Assembly (NCBI RefSeq): GCF_029852145.1
Contig: NC_079971.1
Span: 4,769,697 to 4,833,696 of the forward strand
Direction of reading: 5' to 3'
DNA length: 64,000 nucleotides
Origin: Microplitis mediator
Taxonomy: Eukaryota > Arthropoda > Insecta > Hymenoptera > Braconidae
Part shown: positions 1-10,886 of the stretch, piece by piece
Layout of the letters: every line of letters begins with the position of its first letter
How positions within the stretch are numbered: position 1 is the stretch's first letter
The notes under the pieces: model-generated
Told to the model about the DNA's origin: nothing
Databases searched by the model: none
Seen by the model: only the letters and a program-made list of their open reading frames with translations
Translations under genes and position numbers: made by a program

Positions 1-35
1 TCAATATAATTTAAATATTGATAAATAAAAATTAC

Positions 36-2546
36 CTGATTTTCCTTTGAGCGAATTGGCGGACAACATTTAAATCTAGTATCACAATTAGGAATTTCAT
101 CATCAGTAATTGTTAAATAATGATAACACGTTTCTGCAGTTAGCGGTACACTATTTTTCTTAGCATCTGATACAACATCAAGAGCTTCACTTGCTGACAA
201 ATGGACAATATGACAACGTACACTAAAAAAAATCAATGGCAACAATATTAATTACTCGTAATTTTATTTAAAATTAAATTGAAAGAGAAAAATTTTTTTC
301 AAGTTCCCAACTTACTTGTATTTTTTACAGAGCAAAGAAACAGCTTCAATAGCACGTACTTCCATACTAGATGGACGTGAATGAAGAAAAGTTTTGTATA
401 ATGTTGGATCCATTCCTTCTACTGATACTTTATCTTCTAATTCTGCATGAAACTACACAATAATTTTTAATAATAATAATATATTACATTTTTTGTATGT
501 AATATAAAAATTATTTTTAGTTACCGCAAGAACAGTTGGAGTTGCTTGCAACTCTCTAAGAGCTTCTTCAACTTCCGGTAAGGTAACAAATTTAAATTCT
601 TCTGTTCCGCTTGGTATTAAAAAACATTTGAAACCAACTACTCCAGCTTCGACCATTTTCTTCAACTCATTCTACAAAATATTTACACTAAATAATAAAA
701 ATAAATTTTAATTAATTAATGACAATTAACTTACAGTATTTCCAGGAACAACTCCGCCCCAAAAACCGACATCAACAAATACATTTCCTTCAGCGGATTT
801 TATTTTAGTTTTTAAATTATCTACGGTCGTTGTCGGTGGTATGGAATTTCTGGACAAATATTTGAATTAATATAAAAGTATGTGTATATCTTATGGAAAA
901 TAATAATATTTCTTACAGTGGCATATCAATAATTGTCGTGACTCCCCCCGCAGCGGCAGCTTTTGTTGCTGTTTTGAATTCTTCCCATTGTGTACGTCCA
1001 GGATCATCGATATGAACGTGAGAGTCCACAAGACCAGGCATCAAAACATTCGATCCAAAATCTTCAATTATTATTCCAGAATATTTCTGAAATAAATATT
1101 TAATTCTTATCAACTGTAGTAAATTGTGTGACAAGAAATGAAATGAAACGATTTCAGACCAGGGTGAAGTAGGCTGTTACCCACAGTCTAAAATCGTGTT
1201 TCATTCTGTCACACATTAAACTTTTCATGATTATTTGCATTGGAACTCAAAGTTTCATTGTCAGCAGTCAATCAGAATCAAGTCAATTTAAGACCAATGA
1301 TGTCATCAACTATTAGCGTAAGCGTAAATTGTAATTTGCAATTTATAATTAATCAGAAACTATAAATATTATTTGTTAATTAGACTCATCTTTACAAAAC
1401 TTAATCACAAAGTCAAAACTGTCATCCCTATAAAAAAATCCATATGAGAATCCAGCTTAGATTAGATTTCTATGTGGGTTCTCACATGGCGTTTTCGGAT
1501 GGATTCCCATATAGTTTTCGCTAGGAATCCAGATAATTATATAGAAACTCAGATTCTTTTATGAATTCCCCATAAAGAAATCCATATAATTAAGTTTTTA
1601 TATGGGAATCCAGATACCCACAGTTTTTTATGTGAAGTTCCTACATAGAAATCCACGTACCCAATTTTTTATGTGGGTGTTCCTACATAGGAATCCATCT
1701 ACCCAGTTTTCTATGTGGGTTTTCTACATGAGAATCCACGTACCCACAGTTCTCTATGTAGATTTTCCATATGAAAGTCCAAAAACCCATGGTTTCCTAC
1801 ATGTTTTTTATACGACGCGGATAAGTGTGTACAGAAATGGGTGGGATAGAATAAGGGATGAGCGTGCAGCACGATAACGTGCCATACGGTAGGCTATTCC
1901 GAACACAGGTTTTTTTCTTCATCTTTAGACACTACGATTTTTATATAAATCCATACACTCCTATATTAATTCCTATTCATTCTTACATAAATCCATACTT
2001 TTCTATGTGGATTCCTATGGGTTCCGATGCAATCCCACATAGATTTTTTTATAGGGATACTATTTTTTACCAGACCTGCACTTGGAAGTTTAAATTTCTG
2101 CCTCTGTTTGTGGGAAAAATAGCGCACGCGCTAATTTTTTCACCATACCTGCACCAGAAGTTTAAATTCCTGGCAGAAAATTGCACACGGGTTAGAATGT
2201 CCTACTTTCCTCCCTTGCTGTGTAATATACTAATTCTTCCCAAGAGCCGAAACAAATTCACTTCTGCCCACAGACTGAAGACATTCGCAATTTACGCATT
2301 CCCTATTATTTGTCCCTGACATTGGACTGAAATTAGCTTAGTAAAGACACTGAAACTTTAAGTTTTGCTGCTGGTATTATTAAAAAATTAATAAAAACTC
2401 ACATTTTTAACATGTTTAATTTCTTCATTAATATCACCACAAATTACTTCATGAATTTTTTCATTTAAAACAACGACAATTGCTGGTAAAACTTCATCAT
2501 CAAAAACAGTACGCTGTGATACAAAAGCTTTAATCTCCGAAGACAT
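36..2546 (-). CDS. Allantoinase, partial (3' end outside window)
   Basis: Cyclic amidohydrolase that would open allantoin to allantoate in purine breakdown. Six exons join in frame: 2403-2546, 917-1086, 735-849, 525-671, 316-452, 36-222, giving 300 codons; the last exon ends at a GT donor, so the C-terminus lies left of the window. Visible family marks: metal-binding HxH at residues 71/73 (VDSHVHIDDPGRTQWEE), DVGFWGGVVPGN, the carboxylated-lysine site GFKCFL (K158), FHAE (H194) and HIVHLSA (H242/H245). The DVGFWGG and DSHVHIDDPGR motifs favour allantoinase over dihydropyrimidinase or dihydroorotase (family knowledge). The start is the ATG at 2546, reading MSSEIKAFVSQR. Intron 1 (1087-2402) is filled by a long-TIR transposon. 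All intron phases agree. The LanC-like gene lies 260 bp upstream on the same strand. Confidence 0.88.
1120..2390. mobile_element. Non-autonomous DNA element with long imperfect TIRs, copy A
   Basis: The left end (about 1120-1430) matches 3338-3650, and the right end (about 2230-2390) matches 4320-4490. The right end reverse-complemented resembles the left end (shared pieces such as TTTTTCATGAT..TCAG and TTAGTTTCA), so the element has TIRs of roughly 150-200 bp. A subterminal hairpin (TGTGTGACAAG...CTGTCACACA) sits at 1126-1206. The middle holds the degenerate palindromic repeats listed separately. It sits in allantoinase intron 1. No transposase reading frame is visible. Confidence 0.6.
1435..2065. 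repeat. Degenerate self-complementary subrepeats (CTATGTGGGNTTCC type)
   Basis: Motifs such as CTATGTGGGTTTTC and CATAGGAATCCA alternate about every 30-40 bases from 1435 to 1825 and recur at 1975-2060. Each motif is close to the reverse complement of its neighbour, so the stretch can fold on itself. The apparent open frames at 1602-1877 and 1858-2319 come from this repeat (products rich in HVPTVLYV-like units) and are not genes. Confidence 0.6.
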
Positions 2547-2806
2547 TATTATCAAAATTACTCGTCTATTTGTGCTGATTTATTTTATTTATAATTTATA
2601 ATTAAATTGTATGGAAGTTTTGGTTACGTTATAACTCTACTTAACTGAGATTTCGATAATTTAATAATAAATTTAAACCTCCGTTACTCTAAACGATATC
2701 TTTTTTTTTTTTATGAAAGTTCAAAGTTAAAGATAAAAATTAATTCTACAAGTCATTAAAAAATATTAAAAATACGTAATGAAATAAATTATAATAAATT
2801 ATTATT

Positions 2807-5800
2807 TTAGAGATCGTATCCAGGAAATTTGGCTGACGATGGAACAGTGAGATCAATTAAGTAGTAAATAATTCCAGCGAGACCTAAAAAAAATTATTTA
2901 TTACAAATAGTAATTAACTTATTAAATTTATAAATTAATCTTTACCTTCAAATAACGAGTACGGACGATCGGGAATACGAGCTTGATGTTTTTCGTAATC
3001 GAAACACCACTCAGCAAACTTACAAGCACGATAAAGATGTTTCAATTCCTATCAAACGTTACGTAATGCAAATAAAGTAAATATTAAAATTGAATAAACG
3101 TCAAGACAAAAATAAAAAACAAGTCAGTTATCGTAATTTATTTAAAAATCACCTTCGTCTTTTGATAAAGACATAAAAATGTGTAAGCGTTTCCTGACAC
3201 ACCGTGGCAAATTCCACTGCCTTTTTTCAATAATCCCCGACACCAAACAACTTCGCCGCAATCTTTTGCTATTTCTAGATAATCTTGACGAGCAAAAACC
3301 TAAAAATAAATTGAAGATGTATTAGAAAAATAGTATATTGTGTGGCAAGGGATGAAATAAAACGATTTCAGGCCTGGGTGAAGTTAGCTGACATCACCCG
3401 CAGGTGGAAATCGTGTTACATCCGGAGGTACACACTAAATTTTTCATGATTATCAGGATTGGAACTTAGTTTCATTGTCAGCAGCCAGTCAGAAATAAGT
3501 TAATTTAAGACCAATGGAGTCATTAACTATTAGCGTAAATGTAAATTGTAATTAGCAATTTATAAGAAGAAACTATAAATACTATTTATTATTCAGACTA
3601 ATTTTTATAAAACAATCACAAAATAAAAACTGTTATTTACGCAAATAAAATTAAGGCCCTTCTCAGATAGTGCCCCTCATTTTTAAAAAATTTTAGATGA
3701 TTGTCAACTGTCATAAATTTAAATTTTATCAATTAATTAAAAGAAAATTACTTGCAGTTGATATCAATTCGGAGTTAAACGAAGTTTGAAAAATAAATTT
3801 CAGTTAAATCTTTATGTCAATTATATAATTCGAATTTTCAAATTAATTGATAAAATTTCGATTTATGACAGTTGAAAGTCATTCAAAATTTTTAAAAAGC
3901 TGGGACACTGTCTAAGAATACCGTTAATAGTCTGAAATTATCATCAAACAAATAACAAATATCAAATAATTAATTAATGAAACGGGACCTAAGTCCACCT
4001 CCGCCGACCGGAGGCCGATTCCTCGCCCTTTTGAGCATACTCGCGCTGCGAAGTCTTTTCTTTTCTACCATATTATTATAGAAGCCAAACATTGATCAAG
4101 CTCAATATTGGCGGATGTTATAATTCTAGGATCAGAGATCCTTTGCGTGTGGGTGCCGAACCAACAGCCACTACGAGTCCAGAACCCGGTGAATCCAGAG
4201 CATTCGATTTCCCGCATGCCGGCTTGGAAAAATTCGCCCATAGTACCAATTTCATGTATTGGTCGACAAATGACAAGTATCAGAGTTTAAATTGCGAAAG
4301 CCTTCAGTAAGCGGCCATAAAATTAATTGTTTTTTCCCAAGGGACGAAACAACTTTGTTTCTGCCTGCTGACTGAAAGCATTCACAGTTTAGTTCTCTGC
4401 TAACATTAATTCCCGGCAATGAACTGAAATTATCTTGTTTTGATTGGCTGTAGAGGCACTGAAACTAATTTTCAATGCTGATATCATGAAAAAATAAATT
4501 AATTAACAATAATGTAATGAACCTCATGAGCTAAAGCAAAGAGCATCGTCATCGACGGAGCTCCATGACACCAATGAACAAGTTTGTCTGAACTGCCACC
4601 AACAGACGAGGGAAAATTTCCAGTAGGATATTTTAATGAGACTAAATAATCAATTGACGGCTCAATGTCATTTTTTAATTGTTCTTGTGTTAAATATTGT
4701 CGTGCCTAAAAATAATATATATTTTGATTTTTTGTTTTGTTTCTGTTTATTTATTTTGATATTTATTTATTATTAAATTAATTAATATTATTTTATTGAA
4801 GCTCACTTGTAAAAGTATGTAAAGAATTCCTGCAAGACCATGAGCACCACCAAGATACTCCGAGTCATGCCAAATGTACATTAAAGGCGTACTGTATTTG
4901 CGCGACTTAGCGTAAGCTTTACCAGTTGTCAACATGGAATAAATAATTTTCTTTATTACGTCATCGTCAATTGAATTGGGAATGTGTTTGTTGACAAAGA
5001 GAAGCGCGTAGAGATAACCAGCACGACCGTACAATAATTCGTCGTATGAACTTTTCGTTGCATTATTAAACAGCGCCAGCAATCTAAAGTCATAACATAA
5101 AATATTTCGGATATTAATTATAGAACTGCCGAAATTAGATAATAATTATAGATTACAATAAAATATTAACTTTGTAATCATGGATTCGGACTGCGCTTCA
5201 TCATTTAGTGACTTAAAAATAACAGCACCGAGTGCTAATCTTCCAGCTTCGCCAATTAAAAACGTTATGTCTCGTTTGCTTCTAGAACTATCTTGTCTGT
5301 CAATTAATTCTAAAGCTCTCTGTTGAATAATTTATTTATAAATATGATATTGAGTAATCAATTATCGATTATGTATAGTTTATTTTAATAGACTGGGTTA
5401 ATTACTTTTATATAAGTCTCTTCATTAAATCTTGTACCGTAAAAATAATACAAATATGCAATTCCAGTGTTTCCAGTATAAATTGAAGAGTCATCTTGAT
5501 TAATCCATTGTTTTTTATTGTTATTTAAATGATTTAACATTATAATTATTTTTTCTTTCAATGTTTCTTTAAACTCATCATGAATCTGTAAAATTTATTT
5601 TGTTTATTTTTTGTTTAATTAAACAATTGGTACTGTAAAAAATTTGCGGAGTAAATCCGGAGTTAATCGGAGCGGATGACTGTTTATTTATTTGATTCCC
5701 TCGGAGTGAAATTTACTCCTAGAAGGAGGTTATTTATTTAAAAAAAAAGATTGAAATAAAATCTGGATTACTCCGAAATTACTCAGCTAAAGGAGCAAAC

Positions 5801-6205
5801 TTCTTATTTACTCCGTATGCAAATTGATTTTTTTTTAAACTCCGGAACTCCGAGTGAATTTAAATTTAAATAAAATCTGTAATCACTCCCAGATTTTTAC
5901 AGAGTATGCAGGTCGATTTGTTTTTAAAACTCTGGCTCTGAGTGATGGAACGAATACTGATTTAAATAAAATCCGTAATCACTCCGAATTCACTCCGTAA
6001 TCACTCCTGATTTGTTACAGTGTAAGTCTATTGTATATTAATTTTTACAGGCACAATTTGAATTTTGATCGCGTAATAATTTTTTAAAAAATGTTCTTAC
6101 ATCGTTTTTATTAATATCAACAATATTATCTGCAGTCGCTGGTGAATAATCTTCAAATTCATTCTTGAAATGTCGACCATCGTCACGAAAAAATCGAGAA
6201 GTCAT
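2807..6205 (-). CDS. LanC-like protein (LANCL family)
   Basis: Cytosolic LanC-like zinc protein; animal LANCL proteins bind glutathione and are proposed to add it to dehydroamino acids. Eight exons: 6101-6205, 5406-5585, 5171-5319, 4807-5083, 4523-4705, 3153-3299, 2946-3048, 2807-2883; total 406 aa, the usual LANCL size. LanC marks: repeated GxxG turns (IYTGNTGIAYLYY, LYGRAGYLYAL, LGGAHGLAGILY, SLFEGLAGIIYYL), zinc ligands HWCHG (C283) and GICHG (C329/H330), and the C-terminal FPGYDL. The start is the ATG at 6205 (MTSRFFRDDGRHF). All junctions keep frame. The 3300-4522 intron carries copy B of the long-TIR element and the 5586-6100 intron a CACTGT-type element. LANCL1, 2 or 3 cannot be told apart from this alone. 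Confidence 0.9.
3338..4490. mobile_element. Non-autonomous DNA element with long imperfect TIRs, copy B
   Basis: Second copy of the element at 1120-2390: the ends match (left TTGTGTGGCAAGGGATGAAA, right CCCAAGGGACGAAACAAC) but the interior differs. It contains an inverted repeat at 3655-3925 and a GC-richer patch at 4090-4310. It lies in the LanC-like gene intron 3300-4522. The open frames at 4092-4310 are interior sequence without recognisable homology. Confidence 0.6.
3655..3925. mobile_element. Palindromic MITE, AAGGGCATTCTCAGACAGTG type
   Basis: The left end reads GCCCTTCTCAGATAGTGCCCC and the right end CACTGTCTAAGAATACCG. The arms share TTTATCAATTAATT, the ATGACAGTTGA region and GTTTGAAAAATAAATTTCAG. 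Related sequences occur at about 56728-57010 and 58557-59388. It is nested inside the long-TIR element copy B. Confidence 0.55.
5632..6021. mobile_element. CACTGTAAAAA-ended MITE with GGAGTGA subrepeats
   Basis: Begins ACTGTAAAAAATTTGCGG and ends GATTTGTTACAGTGT. The interior repeats ACTCCGxAATTACTC, ACTCCGGAACTCCGAGTGA and AAATAAAATCCGTAATCACTCC motifs. The same family is seen at 11593-12458, 41556-42564, 45211-45658 and as a fragment at 59097-59155. It lies in LanC-like intron 1. Confidence 0.65.
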
Positions 6206-7966
6206 TTTTTAAAAATCAAAACCTGCAATTAAATTTATGGAAAATAAAATAAATTTAAACGATTGCAATTATTAAGGATAATAAATTTGTGTTAACAATA
6301 ATTATCTAAGTAATTAATTACTGTAATAAATTTTGAAGTATCAGGACTTTATTCATTTATTTTAATCAAATTCATTGTTTATAATTCATATTTTTATAGA
6401 TTCTGCGGTATCTAAATAAATTATTTTTACTTAAATGTCAGTGAATGATTTCATTATTCCCTATTGTAAATTTTCTCTACTAAAAGTCTAGCAAGGATTA
6501 TAAATTTTCCAAACAGTGTACATTTCACTAATAACAAACTATATTTTGCTATAGCTCTTGCACAAAATTTACGTACCTGAATATCGGAAAGTTTTTCGCG
6601 GAATAAAAATAAGAAAACGAAATGAACAGAAAAAAGTCTACTGGATCTAGAATACTTAAATGTTTCGCAAAGGTATTAGTATGCGAGCCGAAAATTGCGG
6701 CTACCCCCAATTACCCCTTGTCATCTTTAAGCAGTCAAATCACATAAATTTTTTCATTTTAGTTGGGCGAAAAACGTTCCGATCTTCAGGGACATCAAAA
6801 TCTACACAGTTCTTGAGTACTCAAGTAGCACAGAGACAACATTAAGATGTCATAAAAATGTCTTTTAAAAGGACAAGAGTAATTTTTTTTTTGTCTCAAA
6901 GCCGTTTGTTTATATAAATAAGACATTCAGGTATTGGTCCTGAGTCATAGGAAATTTGTGTTCTTTTTTTCCCTCCTAAAAAAGTCATGTCAATTAAAAA
7001 ATCTTCTAGGTGATGATTGATTTGACAATAATTTGTAATTTACTTTTTGTCGTCAAGTCTTTTACGCAGATATTTTATCGGTGACATAAATTTCTGATCA
7101 CTGTCAACATTTTGGTGTCTTATCGATAAGTCAAAAAACAGCCTCAAAGCTTTTATCTTATAGATGTCACACAGCCAAGTGTGCTACTAGTGTACATCCA
7201 GTAACTACACTCCTATTGTAAATTTTTTTTCCAAATTTACTAATAATTTTTTTGTAAAAAAACTACCATAGATTTACAGCGTAATATTTTTTTATAAATA
7301 ACAAAATTAAATGTCCAGTAGGCCATTGCTCAGGTGCCTATTCTCTTATCAGCAAACAGATTAAACTTATCAATTTAAAATTAGTAGTTTATTTTTACAT
7401 TAACATATAATCTATCAATTAAATATTTATATCAATCGAATTTTTAAATACAAATTTTTGCATAGAAAAACATTTTTTCAAGGTTAGTTATTGTTGTCAT
7501 TGTTTGTTTTTTTAAATATTTACATAAAATTGAATTAATTACTTACTTTTTATATATATTTCTAAATATTGAATATATAAATACCTTTTGACATAAATTT
7601 TTACATCAATTTATTATTAAAAATCCTTTTTTATTTTAAGCGACAGTCAAACCGGTTTGAAAAAACTGTAACTCTAAATAATAACAATAATTGTTACTTT
7701 TATATATATATTTATATACTGTATATATGTATGTATAGATATATAAATACTTACATACAATTAATTCGGTGAATTAAATATTTTTTAAAATATATCTAAG
7801 GATACTTTAATTTTGACTGTCATAAAAAAAAAATCATTTGAATTTTCAAATTGATTTTTGTAAATAGACTCGGACTTGAACGTTGGTATTAGAGGTTTTT
7901 AAACCATTACATCATCGGAATAAGTTCAATTGTTATAGGAGTATAGTATTGTTATAATAATAAACA
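6206..7966. other. Intergenic region between two divergent genes
   Basis: It separates the LanC-like start (6205) from the C22orf39-like start (7967) and so should hold both promoters. I see no gene. It is AT-rich with short alternating TATATA runs near 7690-7750. An open frame at 6660-6845 has no recognisable homology. Confidence 0.5.
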
Positions 7967-9789
7967 ATGAGTGGATATAAAGTCCCAAAATGGGACGAAC
8001 CTGTCACAGTAATAAAAAAAGAACCGGAGAAAAAAGTTGTTGAAAAAGTTGTGAAAAAAGAAATAAAAAATGAAAATGTAGAAGAGAGAATTTGGGATGG
8101 AGAATGGATGGTAATTATTTTATAACCTTTAAAAATATATTTTTATATTTATTTAATTATTATAAACTGACATAAAAAAATTTTAATATAATTATTAACC
8201 TTTTAATATTTACCTGTGTAATTGATTACTGCTGTCTGTAGTTGATAAAAAATTTTAATAATAAATAAAATATTTAATTTCAAAATTTAAAAAAATTTTC
8301 ACCCTCATAATTTCGGAGTATCATCAAATACAAATAAATAAACAAATAATTATATTTTCCCGCAATTTTTAAATTAAAATACATAAATTTAAGTCGACAT
8401 TTTTTGAATAATATCAATTTCAATCAGTTTAATTACACGATTTCCTGGTGGAAATTTTTCGGAATTTTCTCTGAAAAACTCAGTTCTAAAATTCTAAAGA
8501 TTTTTTCAAATTCCTAAAGATTTTTTCAGAGTAATTCAGAGAAAAGTCCGAAAAATTTTCAACAGGATACTGAAAGTAGCAGAGATCAGACAATTTTTTC
8601 ATTTTTATCAACAAGTTACTTGTCAATAAAATATAATTATTAAAATATCTCCATAAAGATTTAGTAGAGTTTGAGAAGTAAAATATAACATTCAAATTAT
8701 AAGAAAGTGAATGATACTGAAGTTAGCAGACGTTTAATAATTTTTGGATTTTATTTTAGACGGTAAATTATTAAAAAAAAAAATATTTGAAAAAATTGCA
8801 CCTGTAGTTTTTTAAATTTTCTACAAGTGCATATTTTTAGTTTTTTTTTTTTTTTGTAATTTATTTGTTGAAAAAAAATCCAAAAATTTTTAATTATCTG
8901 CTAACGTCAGGATCATAGAAAGTGAATATATTTAAAAAATTTTAAATTTGCTTGGAGCCAGTCGGTCTCCGAACATACGGGGCCTAAATGTTCATCGTTT
9001 GATTGGTTGCTTTAGACTTTCATCCAGAGTACAACGAAATATAAAAATTAAATATTACGTCGCATCTCGGGTTACTCTGGTGAACACCATCGTGGCCCGA
9101 GTCATGAGTTTTGTCTTCGGACCCCTTGAAGTTCGCAGAATTGGCTTACCTGCTTCAGTTACTCCGTTGGATAAAATTTTTCCAACGGAATGACCGAATA
9201 TTTAACTGTAATAATATAAAATATACGGGAACGTCACAGTCTCATTATTTTCTTATCATAAATCACTTATTTTATAACTTATTTTTCTCTTTAATTTATA
9301 GTTGACACCCTGTCATATGTATGAAGAAGAATATAGAGATTGTAAATCAGTAAGAGGTAGATTTTATCAATATTTTGTTCATGGCGAGCAATTAGATTGC
9401 ACTCAGTGGAAGACAGATTATCATAATTGCCAAAGGTGGAAAAAAAAGCAAGACGAAGTTGCTTACGTATGTATCAAATATTTTATAAAATTAATATTCA
9501 ATTTTAAAATACAGTACCGTCAGTAATTCATTTAATTTAACAATTTATTTAATAGAATGATTTATTGGAAAGCGTAAAGAAACGAAGATTAGAACGTTTG
9601 AAAAGTCATGTAGCCAACGACACGTGGACGAAACGTACAAAGCCACCAGAAGATTGGGCTGAACCGTTACCTGAATGGATGGTCAAAAAAAACGAAGGCA
9701 CGTTTCTTGCTGCGAAGCAAAAAAGTATCAATGCACAAGGTCATGATCATGGATATGATCAATATGTGCCATCGTGTACAATACTGTAG
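7967..9789 (+). CDS. C22orf39/PANTS-like small cysteine protein (UPF0545, DUF3128)
   Basis: Three exons: 7967-8110, 9302-9466, 9556-9789; 180 aa. After a Lys/Glu-rich N-terminus, residues 49-103 hold the DUF3128 core with paired cysteines: TPCHMYEEEYRDCKS and LDCTQWKTDYHNCQRW (CX9C-like spacing). The C-terminal part is charged (PEDWAEPLPEWMVKK). Vertebrate C22orf39 (PANTS) is a small synaptic regulator; for insects no function is established that I can state. The start ATG 7967 is preceded by AAACA. Introns keep phase 0. Intron 1 holds a MITE at 8711-8916. The gene runs convergently with MyD88. Confidence 0.8.
8711..8916. mobile_element. MITE family 1 (ATGATCCTGAAG TIR)
   Basis: Starts ATGATACTGAAGTTAGC and ends GCTAACGTCAGGATCAT. 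The interior has the family pattern: A/T tracts and the ATTGCACCTGTAG / CTACAAGTGCATAT inner arms. Confidence 0.8.
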
Positions 9790-9876
9790 TTAAATAATAA
9801 TGTTATTATGTAGACTTAACAATTATTTTCTAATCAATACAAATTGTTTTAATTAAATATGAGTTTTTATTTAACG

Positions 9877-10738
9877 AGTGTGAATGGAGCAGACATCAAA
9901 AAAATTTTAAATTATTTATTTATTTTAGAATCAACAGCCTAGTGGCCAATAACAGGGTTGTTGACAATACTTATAAATTTAGATACACTATATATAGTGG
10001 AAACAATAAAATTTTACAATATTTTCATAAGTATAAATATTACATGATATATTTTGGACTTAAATTATGCAGTCTCACAGAAGTAATAAGTTCTCAAAGA
10101 ACAAATGAAAAAAAATAAAAAATAAAAAGAAAAATAATTGTATAACTCAGCACTAGATACAGCTTAGCATATCGTAATTGTAATTAAGAGGATATGCCAT
10201 CTATTCTCTTTCTCACACACATGTGAACAAACGAAACGGTCCTTGTTGCACTTGCATCAGCAAATGGAAATTTAAAATGAGCCGTTCTCAGACATAAACT
10301 CAAATTTCTGAACGAGAAACATTTCATTCGATAATTTATAACTTTAGGCATCAAATGAAATATTTTATTTAATGATTTGGGTCTTTGTCTATGAAAACAG
10401 TTTATTTGAAACTCGAATATTCCACTCTCTTAATTATACTTATTTTCTTTACCTTAAATCAAACTTTATTAAACATAAATTTTACTCGGTTAAACTAAAA
10501 ATAAATAAGAATAAATTAAGTGCGCTGATTGCTAATGAATCGGTGAACATTTAGCGGTACTGGTTTATCATGGGTGCCATTTAATTATAAATAAATAGGG
10601 TAAATAATTTAAAAAATATTTTTAAAAAATGCACTTATTAATTTCAAAATTTTTTAAATGCGCATTTTGTAAAAATTTTATTTATTTTTAATTAATAATT
10701 TTAAATTTGTCTGATGTCTGCTACATTCACACTCATTT
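9877..10738. mobile_element. MITE family 2 (GAGTGTGAATG TIR), probably interrupted
   Basis: The left end is CGAGTGTGAATGGAGCAGAC at 9877 and the right end is GTCTGCTACATTCACACTC ending at about 10737. The middle (about 9930-10575) is not family sequence; its left edge (ATTATTTATTTATTTTAG) may be the tail of a minus-strand retroelement, but I could not read any protein. It lies between the convergent C22orf39-like and MyD88 genes. Confidence 0.5.
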
Positions 10739-10886
10739 TATTTATTTATCGATACCACGAAAATAATTTTACTTAAAATTTTTTCATTTATAAAAATTAA
10801 CTGATAAAAATATGTATCAAATATATATACATATATTTATATTTTTTCAGATATCACAGTTTTAATTGCATATTTTTTGTAACTTG

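Noticed and set aside
1602..2319. Two overlapping open frames on the + strand
   Set aside because: They lie in allantoinase intron 1 and arise from self-complementary subrepeats; the products are low-complexity and repeat-derived.
4092..4310. Open frames of 60-72 codons with a promising GC content
   Set aside because: Interior of long-TIR element copy B; two frames are open at once, no ATG context and no recognisable protein motif.
8948..9305. Open frames in intron 1 of the C22orf39-like gene
   Set aside because: No homology, and the true exon 2 begins at 9302 after a clear acceptor. The stretch is unusual in composition but I cannot support a gene.
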